Assembly: GCA_025618425.1 (NCBI GenBank)
Contig: CM046842.1
Location: 29,869,081-29,933,080, forward strand
Length of the DNA: 64,000 nucleotides
Origin: Heliocidaris tuberculata
Taxonomy: Eukaryota; Echinodermata; Echinoidea; Camarodonta; Echinometridae
Direction of reading: 5' to 3'
Of the stretch, positions 37,102-49,925 are shown piece after piece; the stretch's first letter is position 1, and each line of letters begins with the position of its first letter. The position numbers and the translations under genes are program-made. The notes below the pieces were generated by a model, which was given only the letters and a program-made list of their open reading frames with translations, did no database searches and was not told the DNA's origin.

Positions 37102-40100
37102 AAGTTCAATGAGAAGGAAACAGCATTAAGAGAGAAAAGGAGAGATAGATAGAAAGATACACAAAGAAAGAGAAAGAGACAGAGTTACAAAGTTAGTATG
37201 AAAGAGAGAAAGATACACATAGAGAGAGAGGGAGAGAGGTGTGAGAGAAAAACAAGTAATGAAATAATCATGAAATAAAATGAAATAGAAATGAAATAAA
37301 ATGAAATAAAATTAATTTAAGAAATAAAGATATAGCCTGTAAAAGAAAGAAAGTGAGAAAGAACAGAGAGTTATAGAGGAAGAGAGAGTAAAAAGAGAGA
37401 CAGAACTGAAGAGAGAGGGAGGAACAGGGTGTGAGAGATAGATTTTAAAGCATTGATATTTGTATCATTCCACTAAACAGGTGGTGAATTTAGACAGTAC
37501 AGCCATTACGTTCTTGTACTGGATCAGCACAGTAGCCGTCAAGCTTCATCAGAGAAACAGAGAAATAAGAAAGAGAGAGAGACACCGACTGATGGGCTGA
37601 GATATTGTAATTCGTTACTACTTTCATCATTTTATCTAATAGGCGGTGAATCTAGACAGTACGGACGTGACCCTCTGGTACCGGATCGGCACGGTAGCCG
37701 TCAAGCTTAGCCAGCTAGCACTGGCTAGAGTGGCCTTTGAGCAGGGTCTCAGATGTTCCAAGTTTCACTGGCCTTGCTTAGATTATCTCTGTACTGTGCT
37801 GTATGCCATCAACGACTATGTCAGTGAGTATATTATTTGAAGAGTTATAGAAAATACTTTGTTGAAGAGGAGGTTGAGATCTGGGAAAGATAAAAAAATA
37901 ATTTGTGGGCTTTCTCATTCCTTTTATGTCAGATTGGAAGAACATCATGTTAAAAATGTCCCCTGAAAAAGATTGCTCTTCAAATGCCCTCATATTAAAA
38001 ATATGACGAGAAATTAGCTGACTTGTTCGGGCTGAACATTCATGCCACATAAATGTGCAGTCCCATATACCCATTTCTGTGTGCAGTGCATGTGCTTTAC
38101 AGTGAGACTGTGTCAATTTCTTATCATTTTGATGATTCCAAAACTTCACAGTATACACCAGTTCTTATGTAGACATAATCAACCTTTCCCATTTGCTTTG
38201 AGGTTTCTTTCACAATATAATCACCTTACCAGAACTCAACTTTATCTTTAAGCCCACCGCACAACATATGATTGGTCTGCGATCCGATTTCGGAAGAAAA
38301 TGTAATAGCATCTGATATGAATTTTTAGACACAAAATATTTTTTATAGATGTTCTGAATAGTCATATAGATAGAATATAAAAAAACTCCATCCTATTGCG
38401 ATCTTTCTAGTCGGAGGAAAGGCCAAATTGGCTCCTGAGTCGTAGTGAGGTCAGAGCAGTCCTACGATTTGAAACTAATTTGGTCCTTATTTTGGGTATG
38501 AGGCTGAAGGAATTCAAGTAGTGTCGGATATTTATTGTCGAATGATTGTCGCTGGAGCACGTTTTATTTAATCACCCTATTTTCAAATGTTCCATTCATG
38601 ATTATCTGATGACTTTTACAATATCTGAACAGAATGACAAATTTCATTTAGGCTGTGTATTTGTTTTGCACACTGCGTACATGTATGAATTTACATCCCT
38701 GCACAGCATCACAATTATTTTTCACAGTTAATGTATTCTATATATTCCATTTAATGTAAAACTAAAAATGTTTGCAACATGAAACTTTCGCGAATTGCAA
38801 AGGACAGCCATTTTCACCAAAAGAATTTGCAATTTTGCAAAACTTCCGTTTTATTTCAATTATGATTTAATGATTAGCGGCATGAAACTTTCGCTGTTGT
38901 GAACCACTCGCGAAATTCGCGAACATTAAATGCATGCAAAAATTTCTGGTTTTGCAATATAGAAAAAAATGACACGTCACGACAGCTTAGAATTGTACGT
39001 ATCTTGCTTTTTGTCTATTGAGATTAAAGAAATCTGCTGACAGTTTTAGCAAGACCATATATGGGCTGCCAGGCTTGGTTGTGACCGATTGATGTTTTAA
39101 CCCTTTCAGGACAGGAATTATTTAAGGGCTAAATTGATCACATTTTGTTCTTCAAATTGGCAACAATAATATTTTTCATTTAGTGCTACATGGTTCTAAC
39201 AAAATGTAATGTCTTTGAAAACAATATACACCATTAGAAACTTAGTCGAAAGTTGAAAAAATTGCCAATTTTGTTAAAAAACAGTGATTTTGAACCTCTC
39301 AATGTGTTGCCAATTTAAGGATTTTGAAGCTTATTCTCCTTTTTAAAATTCCTGGCATCAAACACAATATGATTATGCAACAAAAATGGACACAGTGTGT
39401 GCAGAAATTTTTGCTCTTTCTACTCATGTATCTAGTATATTTTTCAGGGCTCTGAATCAAAAGTTATTGGGCCAAACCACAAAATGTGGTCAATTGTCTT
39501 GAAAGGGTTAACTTGAGAATTTATCTTAATTTTTACCTACCAGCTTGCCTATACTACATAGCCCATGCTCTTGAGAGGGACAAACGATACACCAAAGGCA
39601 AGTATACTCTACATGTACCTCTTTAATCTATATTTTTAAAAGAAATTGACTCAATATTTTCACCATTGATTATTTTCAAGTCAGTTGCATGTATGTAACT
39701 CTCTGTTGTATAGCATTCACCTTTGAAATATCTACCAAGAGGCTTGTCATAATCGATGTGTTTTGCTTGTGAGAAGGGTTCATTGCTTGTTAATGTGTTG
39801 AAAAAAATTGTCCTTGTCACTTACATTATCATTGTCATTGTCATTGACTGGTATATTAGTTCCCTTTTCAGGCCTAGCGCTACGGTACAATTTGCATATC
39901 ATTAACCCCTGGTTTGTTTTGAATTACCAACGGACTTCTAGCTCCGTGCGTGCGTGCGGTCATCACAATGGCAAAACAAGGAACTTTGATTTGCGCCTCT
40001 ATTTTGGCGATTTATGAGCTGAAACTTCCCACATGAACTAATTTGTAGTTATAAATGATTGTCTGCAAAAATCCTGAAATATGATGACTGTTTTGTCGAG

Positions 40101-43100
40101 TTATAGCAACATTTTGAAATGAAAACGTCAAAAAACTACGTGTCTATTTTTTTCTGACACAAGTCTACCCCTGCATAAATATTCATGAAACTTCATTTCC
40201 TTATTCGGGGGTGTATATTCCTTATTTAGACAAAGTTTCACTGATGCGACTTCTTTCTTTGCAGAGATACTACGTCTTTTTCACACGATATCTTGCAGCA
40301 ATTTAGAGCAGCAAATTGTGCGCAGTGATGCCAAATTCACAATCTGCACATATGATATTCATGAGTCAGCCGTAGTCAGCTCATTCATAGATTGCGCTTG
40401 CGCATGGCCCATGGAGCACTCGGAGCACTCGCGCACAGAGCTCAGCCCTACATGGGACGTGGTTGTAATATTTTTCTGTTATGTCAGCCTCGGCGATCTG
40501 ACACCGAGATCCTTTTTTTCTGACACAACTCTATGCGGAAAATTCACCTCAAGTAAATACCATACGATTGTAGAAAAATGTACAATAAAATGATTCATGA
40601 CAGTGATTTTCTTGCGAATCTAGCCGAAATGAGGAATTTTAGGAGAAGTTTAACAGGTAAAATATTCTGTTTGTAACCGAAGAAATATCGCTAAAATTTC
40701 ATATTTTCCGTTAGTCGAGCTTTGATTTTGCAGTATTGTTGTGAAAGATACATCTATATTTAATAATTTTTCGAACTGTATGTTTACAAAAAGTGGTGTT
40801 TAATACATTATTTTTCAGCTTGCATTTGTAAACAACTTTACGTAAATTGTGGGAAAATGCAAGAACTGGTGAGGTCAAAGGGGGTCAACTCAATGGACAA
40901 TCGCTCGCTAATTATAGGGCTAGTCCCCGACTGTTTTCTGTACATCAATTGTTTTATATCTTTTGTCTTCTTTCTGTTGATTTAGGTTTTGCCCTGAGAG
41001 ATCAGATATTCTCAGAACAACCTTGCCTGAGGAGAGATTGTCTAGATCTGTTCAAACACTGGTAAGAAAATTTCTTCACAATTAACAAACTTATTTTTAT
41101 CATGAGAAAAGCAAGATTGCACATATATGTGTTGGTTCTCCATAATTCTAAAAGAATTAAAGGCCTACAAACACAGCCATGTTTATGGTTATATGCTAAG
41201 GTTGTTAATGCAGTATTGAACAATAAGTTTTGTGAAGTATTCATTTATTTATTTATTATTGATTATCATCAGTTATCAGGGTCATTAATAATATATCTTT
41301 ATTATCATTGTGGTCATTATTTATGTTGTTATACTTCTTATTAATATCATTAATATTATTTTATTATTATCATAGTTTATTCTCTTATACATTCAAAATA
41401 TAGTTCATGAAGGAAGTGTAAATGCAAAGAACAAAACTAAATGTCCATTGATGAACTATTTTATTTGTGGCCCTTTTTTAGCTTATTGATGTAATTATTT
41501 TGTTTTCCAGTGACGATGATGTCTGGTACTATGAAGTACCCAAAGATAAACGACAAAAGGTATTAAAATTTATGTATTTACGTAGCTAAAAATAAAAATG
41601 TATCTGCCCTTTTTTTGGGGGGGGGGGCAGGAATAGATATTTGTAGACAATCATTGTATTCTTTGAATGTCATGAAATTCCAGAATGGAATTCTTTATAT
41701 GAGGAGAGAGAGGAGTGAGAGGAAAGGAGATAACAAGGAAGAGAGAGTGAGGGGGGAGATAGAGAGGAGAGATGGATTCAGAAAGAAATGTAACTGATCT
41801 CATTTCTCTCATCTGAATAAAGAAAGAGGGAGATAGAGAGAAAGGGAGATAGAGAGAAAGGGAGAGGAATAGAGAGAGGAATAGAGAGGGAAGGGAGGGG
41901 GAAAAGAAGAGAGAGCGGGAGAGGAAAGGGGGGGGGGGAGGATGAAGGGAGATGAAGAAAGAGGTAGAGAGAGGAGAGACAAATCAAGACAGAAATGTAA
42001 CTCATTTATCTATCTTTTCTCTGCATCTTTTAGATAGTAGATGAAGCCCTATCACTAAGAATCAAGAGACGGGAGCTAGCCAAAGCTCCACCCTTGCCGA
42101 GGATCAAGTTTCTGCAACCGTTGAACGAGTTTAGGTAGGATTTTATATTCCATTATTGATTTTCAGGGAGAACCAATGACAGATCCTGTTTCGCATATAT
42201 ATTTTTATTAAGAACAAGCTCATGAGTAATATGAATTCCTGGAATCTTCACATTTAGGTGGCTGAGAGTAACTTTTTTAAAATACAATTTTGAAACGTTG
42301 ATAACACGTTGATAACATGTAGTAGGGCCTTAGCAATATCTTTTAATCTTAGTTTCTATTTAATTTCTTCATTAGCCTCACCTCTGTGTGATGATTTATT
42401 TAATAGTGCCCTTTTCCCTGTTTTTCCTTCTTCTTTTAATGAATTACTTTTGAGTAGGCTTGTTGCAACTGGAGTGATTTATACAAATGCAATCATGGAA
42501 TCGATTAAGCTACTCCCATTTATCATCCTTTTTTTTATGATCTGTTCTATTTTGAAATTTGACATAATATGTAGCTACAGCTTTCAACTCTATACCTTTT
42601 TCCGTAGTGTACATTTTCCATGTCATTATTTTTTGCACAGTCCAACTCGTTTCAGTAAAATGTAGTTTTTATCTGATGATGGTATGAACTTTTAATTTAT
42701 TTGAATTTATGCAGGTGGAAACCTCTTGGTGAAAGACTAGTTGCCCTATATGATCACATGACCTCAAAGGATCCCCCAATGGTGAGTTAGCTGAAAATAC
42801 AAGAAATCATACTATACTACATGTATAAACAAGATCACCTTCTTTTTGTAAAATAATAATAGGCAATTGAAGGGTACCATCTATCTAGAATGTACTATTC
42901 TGAGGCTCACAAGAGAAAATAGAGGAGAAATAAGATTCCATGTTCTCGGCTTATAAAGATTTGCGATTGATTAGAATCAATCGCAACTGAAAATCAATCA
43001 CAACTGCTATCTCTATTTGCAATTGATATCAATTGCAAATTATTTGCAATCGATCGCAACCACTTTATAAGATAGGGCCTAGATGAGTGCCATATCCTTG

Positions 43101-46100
43101 TGAGTGAAAGGGAGAGAGAGAGGGGAAGAGATACTAAAAGAGAGAAAGGAAAGAGAGATGGAGAGATAATAAAAGAGAGAAAAGGAAAGAGAGAAAGAGG
43201 GGAAGAGAGAGAGAGGGAGAGATAATCAAAGGAAAGAGAAAGAGGGGAAGAGAGAGAGAGAGGGGGAGAGATAAAGGGGAAGAGAGGGGGAGAGATAAAA
43301 GGAAAGAGGGGAAGAGGGGAAGAGAGAGGGAGAGATAATAAAAGGAAAGAGAAAGAGGGGAAGAGAGAGGGAGAGATAAAAGGAAAGAGAGAAAGAGGGG
43401 AAGAGAGAGAGAGGGAGAGATAAAAGGAAAGAGGGGAAGAGAGGGGGAGAAATTATTATTATTATTATTAAATTATTATTATTATTATTAAATATTTGGC
43501 GTCACCTGTGCCTGGGAGGGGAAAGGCGAACTGAATCACTGTAACCCTCGGGTCTCTCCTCCCGATATAACTGATTGGGATGTGCAGGTGTACCACTACA
43601 CCGGGGTTTCCCCCTACTCTTATCCGAGGAGTGCAGTGGGTTCTTAACGTGCAAAGGTGGTGACTGTCCTCTACACGGGGCCTCCAGTTAACGTCCTATC
43701 CGAGGGATAAAAGGAAAGAGAAAGGGGAAGAGAGAGGGAGAGATAATAAAAGGAAAGAGAGAAAGGGGAAGAGAGAGAGAGGGAGAGATGAAAGGAAAGA
43801 GAGAGAAAGAGGGGGAAGAGAGAGAGAGGGAGAGATAATAAAAGGAAAGAGAGAGGAAGAGAGAGAGGGAGAGTAGAGGAGAGATGAGTCCAGACAATCT
43901 CATTTGGAAAGGAGAAATAAAACAAAGGAGAGGGGAAGAATGTAAGAAAGACAAACTGCAATTGAGTAGATCAGTAAAGCATGTCTGATGCCCAAAGAGA
44001 TTTCTTTTGCACAATTTTGTTCTGTTTTATCACATTTCTCTCTTGTTTTCAGAGTCTCATCACCACAATTGATCTAGAGAATTACCAGTCTAAAGAACCA
44101 GGTATGAACATGTTCAGCTCAATCAAATAACGTTCTTCAAAATAAAGAAATGTTAAATAGGAGAGTGATTTACAGACAGGCATAGACAGATAGAGAACAG
44201 GAGATGAAGAGTAAAGGGCTGGTCACATTTCGTTGCCGTTTTAACGAACTGACGAATCTGTGCACTCGAGCAAATACGCGCTTTAGAGAAAACGGTTTTA
44301 AGAACCGTCGAATCATGTTTGAATGGCCAGTACTTGCTTATTCCGTATTAATATACATAATAATATACACCATTACAAAATTAAAGTCATAAGCTTAAAG
44401 AATTAGAGAACTCAGTAGTCAACAGGCCAATATTGCTGATCATAATCAGGGCTCTGTTTCATAAAACTTGTTATCAGTAACAACTGCCACATTTCTTGAC
44501 AAATTTGCTCTGAAACAGGGCCCAGATGACTTTAATGTTATGAATAAGTTTAATATTGTCAATACACAGCACGTTTTTCTCAGAGTTTCTTTAATATATG
44601 TATCTCCAGCATTGGAATACTCCTTGCAAGAAATACTGGCAATAATGGTCTCCTTCCTCATATCGTCATTTCCTTACTAGTTTTTCTCTTTTCATTCCAA
44701 ATGCACAAAGCAGCCAAAGATGTTCCATCAGAGGGAGCAAAGATGGGGCCCTCTCCCACTCCAATGGAAGTAGATCCATCCAATCAAAGCAAAGCTACAT
44801 CTCCCATGTCTAGCAGGAGGGAAGGAGAGCCAGATGGCCATCAGATACCCACAGACACCCCAGGGCAAATGGGTGGACAGACCCCAGGGCAGATGGCTGG
44901 ACAGACCCCAGGGCAGATGGCTGGACAGACCCCAGGGCAAATGGGTGGACAGACCCCAGGGCAGATGGCTGGACAGACCCTAGGGCAGATGGCTGGACAG
45001 ACCCCAGGGCAGATAGCTGGACAGACCCCAGGGCAGATGGCTGGACAGACCCCAGGGCAGATGGCTGGACAGACTCCAGGGCAGATAGGTGGACAGACCC
45101 CAGGGCATATAAGTGGACAGACCTCAGGGCATATACTAGTAGGTGGACAGATTCAAATGGCAGAAGAACCAAAGCAAACAGGTACAGTATATTACCAGAA
45201 CAAAACTTATTTCAAAACCAGAAACTATTTTGTTTACTTGATTTTTTTGGTGAAATAATAATGCTGTGAAAAGGAAGTGGTTTTTGTGTGGTTCAGACTG
45301 AGTGAATTGGCAGTAATGGTTAGGGAGCACCAAACCACTTTTGGAAGTTGAATGTATGCATTGACCCACGTATTCCCTCAGCCAGGGAGAATGTACTCTT
45401 GATATTTCTCTTTTTGAAGTTCCAATGCTTGGAAGGCTTGGATTTAGCACCATGTATGGTACCGAATTTTCCATTTTTCAATCACCAATAGCTTGTTGGG
45501 TTTCTTAGCAGTGATAATTTTGATTGTAGCTGTTCACTCATGAGATTGAAAATCTATCTCATTTTAGTGAAAGATGAACATTCCATTCAGCTCTGCTAAG
45601 TAATCACCTACAATGTAGTTTGAAGGGCTGATGAGACCTCACCAATATCAATAACGATAACTATAACAATAGACCGTTTGCAATTCGGTCAACCTTTGTT
45701 TATGTGAAAAGTGAATCAGAAAACTTGTTATCAATAACAACTGACTATTTCTATGTCAAATTTGCTCTCAGCCAATCAGATGCAAGGATTTCAGGGATTA
45801 TAACAATTAATTCAACTTGTTATTGATAACAAGTTTGATGAAACAGGGCCCAGGCCTCACCGATTTATGATAATGAGCCTCCCCCATCGATCTAATAGTC
45901 TCTTTGGTATCACTTGGCAGGAATTATTCAAGGCTAAATTGATCACATTTTGTTCTTCAAATTGGCAACAATAATATTTTTCTTTTAATGCTACATGGTT
46001 CAAATAAGGTGTAATGTCTTTGAAAACAATATACATGGTTAGGAATTTTGTAGAAAGTTTGAAATAATTGCCAATTTTGATCAGAAAACAATGATTTTGA

Positions 46101-49100
46101 ACTTCTCATAGTGTTGCCAATTTTAGGATTTTGAAACTTATTCCCCTTTTTAAAATTCCTGGCTTTAAATGCAATGTGGTCATGCAAAAAAAATTGGACA
46201 TAGGGTGTGCAGCATTTTTTTACTCTTTCTACTCATGCATCTGGTATATTTTTTAGAGCTCTGAATCAAAAGTTATTGAGCCAAACCATAAAATGTGGTC
46301 AGTTGTCTTGAAAGGGTTAACAATGACATCTACGAGGCAATGATTACGCTCCTTCTATGTGATTTCAGAGCCAGAAGAGGGGATGGAGGCTATGTCCATA
46401 GTGTTTGATTGACAGAACCAACCACTTTATTGTTATGAAAATTGATGAGATCTGACCTCTTTTATCGTTATCATTATTGTTTAGAGATACATGCACATAG
46501 TTTATTGTTTTCATTATCGATGAGGTCTGACCAGCTGTTTACCCTTTCATTCTAAATATTTGTATTAGATGCGGAAGTACCTATGGATGTGGATGCAGCC
46601 CAAGACGAGAGGGCTAAACCTGTGGAGAGTAAGACGACAGATAGGGAGAATGCTGGGACATCAGAACCGATGGGTAACCTCCTGAGCTCTGCGCTGACCC
46701 TCAAACAAATGGCTGAAACCTACCTGCATGTAAGGAGCCTTGGTGGTCAACAAGAACTGCTAGGGGAAGCTGCATCTGGATCAGCTGTGGATGTAAGTCA
46801 GTAGACTTCTCTTGTCCACATTGGAAACAGCATAATTTTTATTTCACAGCTAAATTTTTCTAATGCAAAGTACTTCATGAGAAAAGAATTATTTTATGAA
46901 TAAATTATGAAAGAAAAGTTACAAGTTTCCCTCATGTTGCCAATAAGTTTGCAAGTACGCCCTTTGAATCACAAATAAAATTTCACAAGCAAAGTAGTAG
47001 AAAAAGGTCCTCAGACTTACAATTTTCCAACGAGCATTAAAAAGACATTCAATATTTAGCTTTGCTGACAAAGTTCCAAATTCCAAAAATGCAGAGAGAA
47101 ATTTTGAATGGGGGTGTCAACCTGCCTGGTGATTCCGCTAGATCTCTGTTTAAACTACAGTAGATCTGACATTTAGATCATATTTCCACTTTTCTTTTCT
47201 TGTTTAATTCAAAGACGATGAAAGAACAAGAACCTCCTGACAGCACCACTGCAGGGCTAGACTCCACCCCAGTCCCTTCAGAGCTGCCCAACATGGAGCT
47301 GCAGGCAGACAGTGCTGCAGGGAGCAGCCAGGACAGTATCCAACAGTCTGGTAGGGAGTCTAACATGGGGGAATCTTCTCAGGACAAGGATACGGTTGCT
47401 AGGCAACAGAGCAAATGCCACATCCAGCATGAAGGTAAAGATATTTTTTCATATGGTCTCATTAGAGCCAGAAGGGTGTTAATTCATATCATTTTATATA
47501 CAGTTGACACCTTTCAGGCACTCAACAGACAATATCATTTATGGACTGATATATTATAGACAGGCAGACAAAACAAAGAATTCGGGACAAGACAGTGGCA
47601 GAAGATCCGAGACTGCTAAATGTTGTTATTGTGGATGCTAGAGCATCTTCAGCATGGAATAGAGTCATGAAGGAAATTCGTCATCTACTGTAGCCCCACA
47701 GTGAGAGAGAGAAAGAAAAAATGGTTGATTATTATTTTTAACTGATATGAGAAGGATATTAGGAATATGTTCTAGTAACAATCTCAAAATTTTGTAAAAA
47801 ATTAATTCAGATGAGCAATTTCTTTGAGACAAATGTTTCATTCGAGATAACAATGTGTTTTGATAACAGGAAAAAAAAAAAAATTTATTCAGAAGACCTC
47901 TTTTTGTTTCCTTTTCCTCAGAGCTCTTGTAATTTTCCAGAACAGTATTGGAGCTTTCAGGAGCTTTATCGTTCACTGTTCCTTCATATTTTTTTTCACT
48001 GTGAAATGAAATTTTCCGATGTCAGAATAACTGCGTTCATGTGTATAGATCACACAATATTACCATGAATCACAAACTGATGAACTTCCCTACCTTCTCA
48101 AACCAAGATGCAGTTACTATGGATACAGAAGAGAGCCAGTCAGAGAAGAGCCGTAGAGGGCCAAAGAAGAAGAGGATGATGAGGGATATGCCCGCCCCTG
48201 GGAAGAGACGATCAGCTAGGGTAAGAAATCAGAAGTGAAAGAGCTTATAGAATTATCATGTACATGCAGACTTCTCACCAGTACATAACACCAGGTTCCT
48301 AGCAATCAGGGAACACATGGAAATTGAGTTCCAGTATTTCCAGTCAGGGAAAAGGCAGGGAAGTTTAGAAAACTTACTCAAATCAGGAAAATCAGTTCTT
48401 TATTTTCATACAAAGTACTTTGCCAAAACAAAGAGAAAATGATACTGAATTCTCAAGCATACAATATCTCTCTACAGAAGAAGCTGATAGTTTGAATATC
48501 ACTACAGAAACCAAAAAAAGATTTTTTTTTTTTTTTTTTTTTGGGGGGGGGAAGGAGACTTTACATTTCATTATTTTAATTCAAGAATGGTATCACAGGT
48601 GTGCAACATAACAATATAGATGAAAGAAGATGAGGGGTTAGAATGCAATACTGAGGTACTACATCAGTTCCTTCTCACTGTAATTTTATTTCAAATCAAC
48701 AATGGTATCATTGTTGATTTGAAATAATATAGGAAAATGCAATAATATAGGAAAAAAGAAGAGGGGATAGTTAACTATACTGAGGAACTCCGTCAGTTCC
48801 TTCTCACTTTAACTTTATCATTTCTGATTGATGCTATTGTTACAGGTGCGCAACACGACAGTGAAGAAGAAAGAAGAAGAGGAGATAATAAACTATACTG
48901 AGGTACTCCGTCAGTTCCTTCCATCAACCCTCCTGGTTAGTGATGATGAGGAGGAGGATTTACAACTCAAGAGGATGGGAGAGAAGGAGTCAAAGGAAAC
49001 AGATATCAAGAAAGCTAGAGGTGAGAGAGGAGGAAAACAGAGAGGAAGAGGAACGAAGGAGACGGAGAGAAAGATGGAACAAGGGAGAGGTTGCAAGAGA

Positions 49101-49894
49101 GAAAAAACGGAAAGAGGGAGAGGTTGCAAGAGGGGGAAAGAAATGAAAAGAGGGAACGAGGGAGGGGTTGCAAGAGAGAGAAAAAGAAATTAAGAAACAG
49201 AAAGTGGGAGACAGAGAGGAGGATAGAAAATGATGTCAATGGAGAAAATGGAAGTGATAGAGAAGCATTTGAGGAGAGAAAGATAATGAGGAAAAGTATG
49301 ATTAAATTATGGCAGAAAGTATGATTTTCCCCTTTCCCCTTTCTGAATTCTGTCAGTATCATCGTTAACAATTTTTTTCTTCACTAAATGGCAGAATCTC
49401 CCGTAAATGAGAGAGATGCATTTGTAGCCATGGAAACGGATGATGTTCACAGTTTGCTGGTGGAATGCCAGCTGAACAATGGCATTGTTGATGTCATGAG
49501 CAGATACCTGGAGAGACTGGTTGCCAAACATGATCTCAAGTGGCCTGATGGATTGGCAGGAGTGTTCCTGGATGTTTACAAGAGATTGAGAAAGCATATC
49601 AGTCTGCCTGAACTGCTGTGGTAAGTTTCACCCTTCAAAGCTTGGGCTGTTTCAAAGGTTTTAGAGTTTGGAAGAGGAGTCTAGATGGTCCTACCTTGAG
49701 ATGTCTTTGCCTCAAAGTAAACGCCCTAATGCCTCAAATTTCTTGCACATATCCAAAAATATGTAAAGAACAACGCTTTATTATCACGAAAGTTGAATAC
49801 ATGTATTTCCTTCATTATAATTTATGCAAGATGTATTCATAAATATGCATTTTTATTGATGATTGAACAGAAGGCTTGTGGAGAGTATTATTAC

Positions 49895-49925
<31 letters not shown>

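Noticed and set aside
37481..37552. First exon 8-like sequence as the real exon
   Set aside because: It has lost the donor, diverges from the conserved protein and runs into a stop, while 37643-37823 fits both neighbours.
41690..43990. Ser/Leu/Pro-rich minus-strand frames over GA tracts (41778-42005, 43671-44014)
   Set aside because: Low-complexity translations of CT repeats in introns 11 and 13.
44728..45172. Antisense frames over exon 15 (Ala-Leu-Gly-Ser-Val-Gln repeats)
   Set aside because: The 24-bp repeat lacks stops on either strand; the sense frame has matching splice phases and the antisense does not.
46372..46410. Possible exon after ATTTCAG ([11 protein letters not shown])
   Set aside because: Open for only a few codons, no donor in the needed phase; exon 15 joins 46569 correctly without it.
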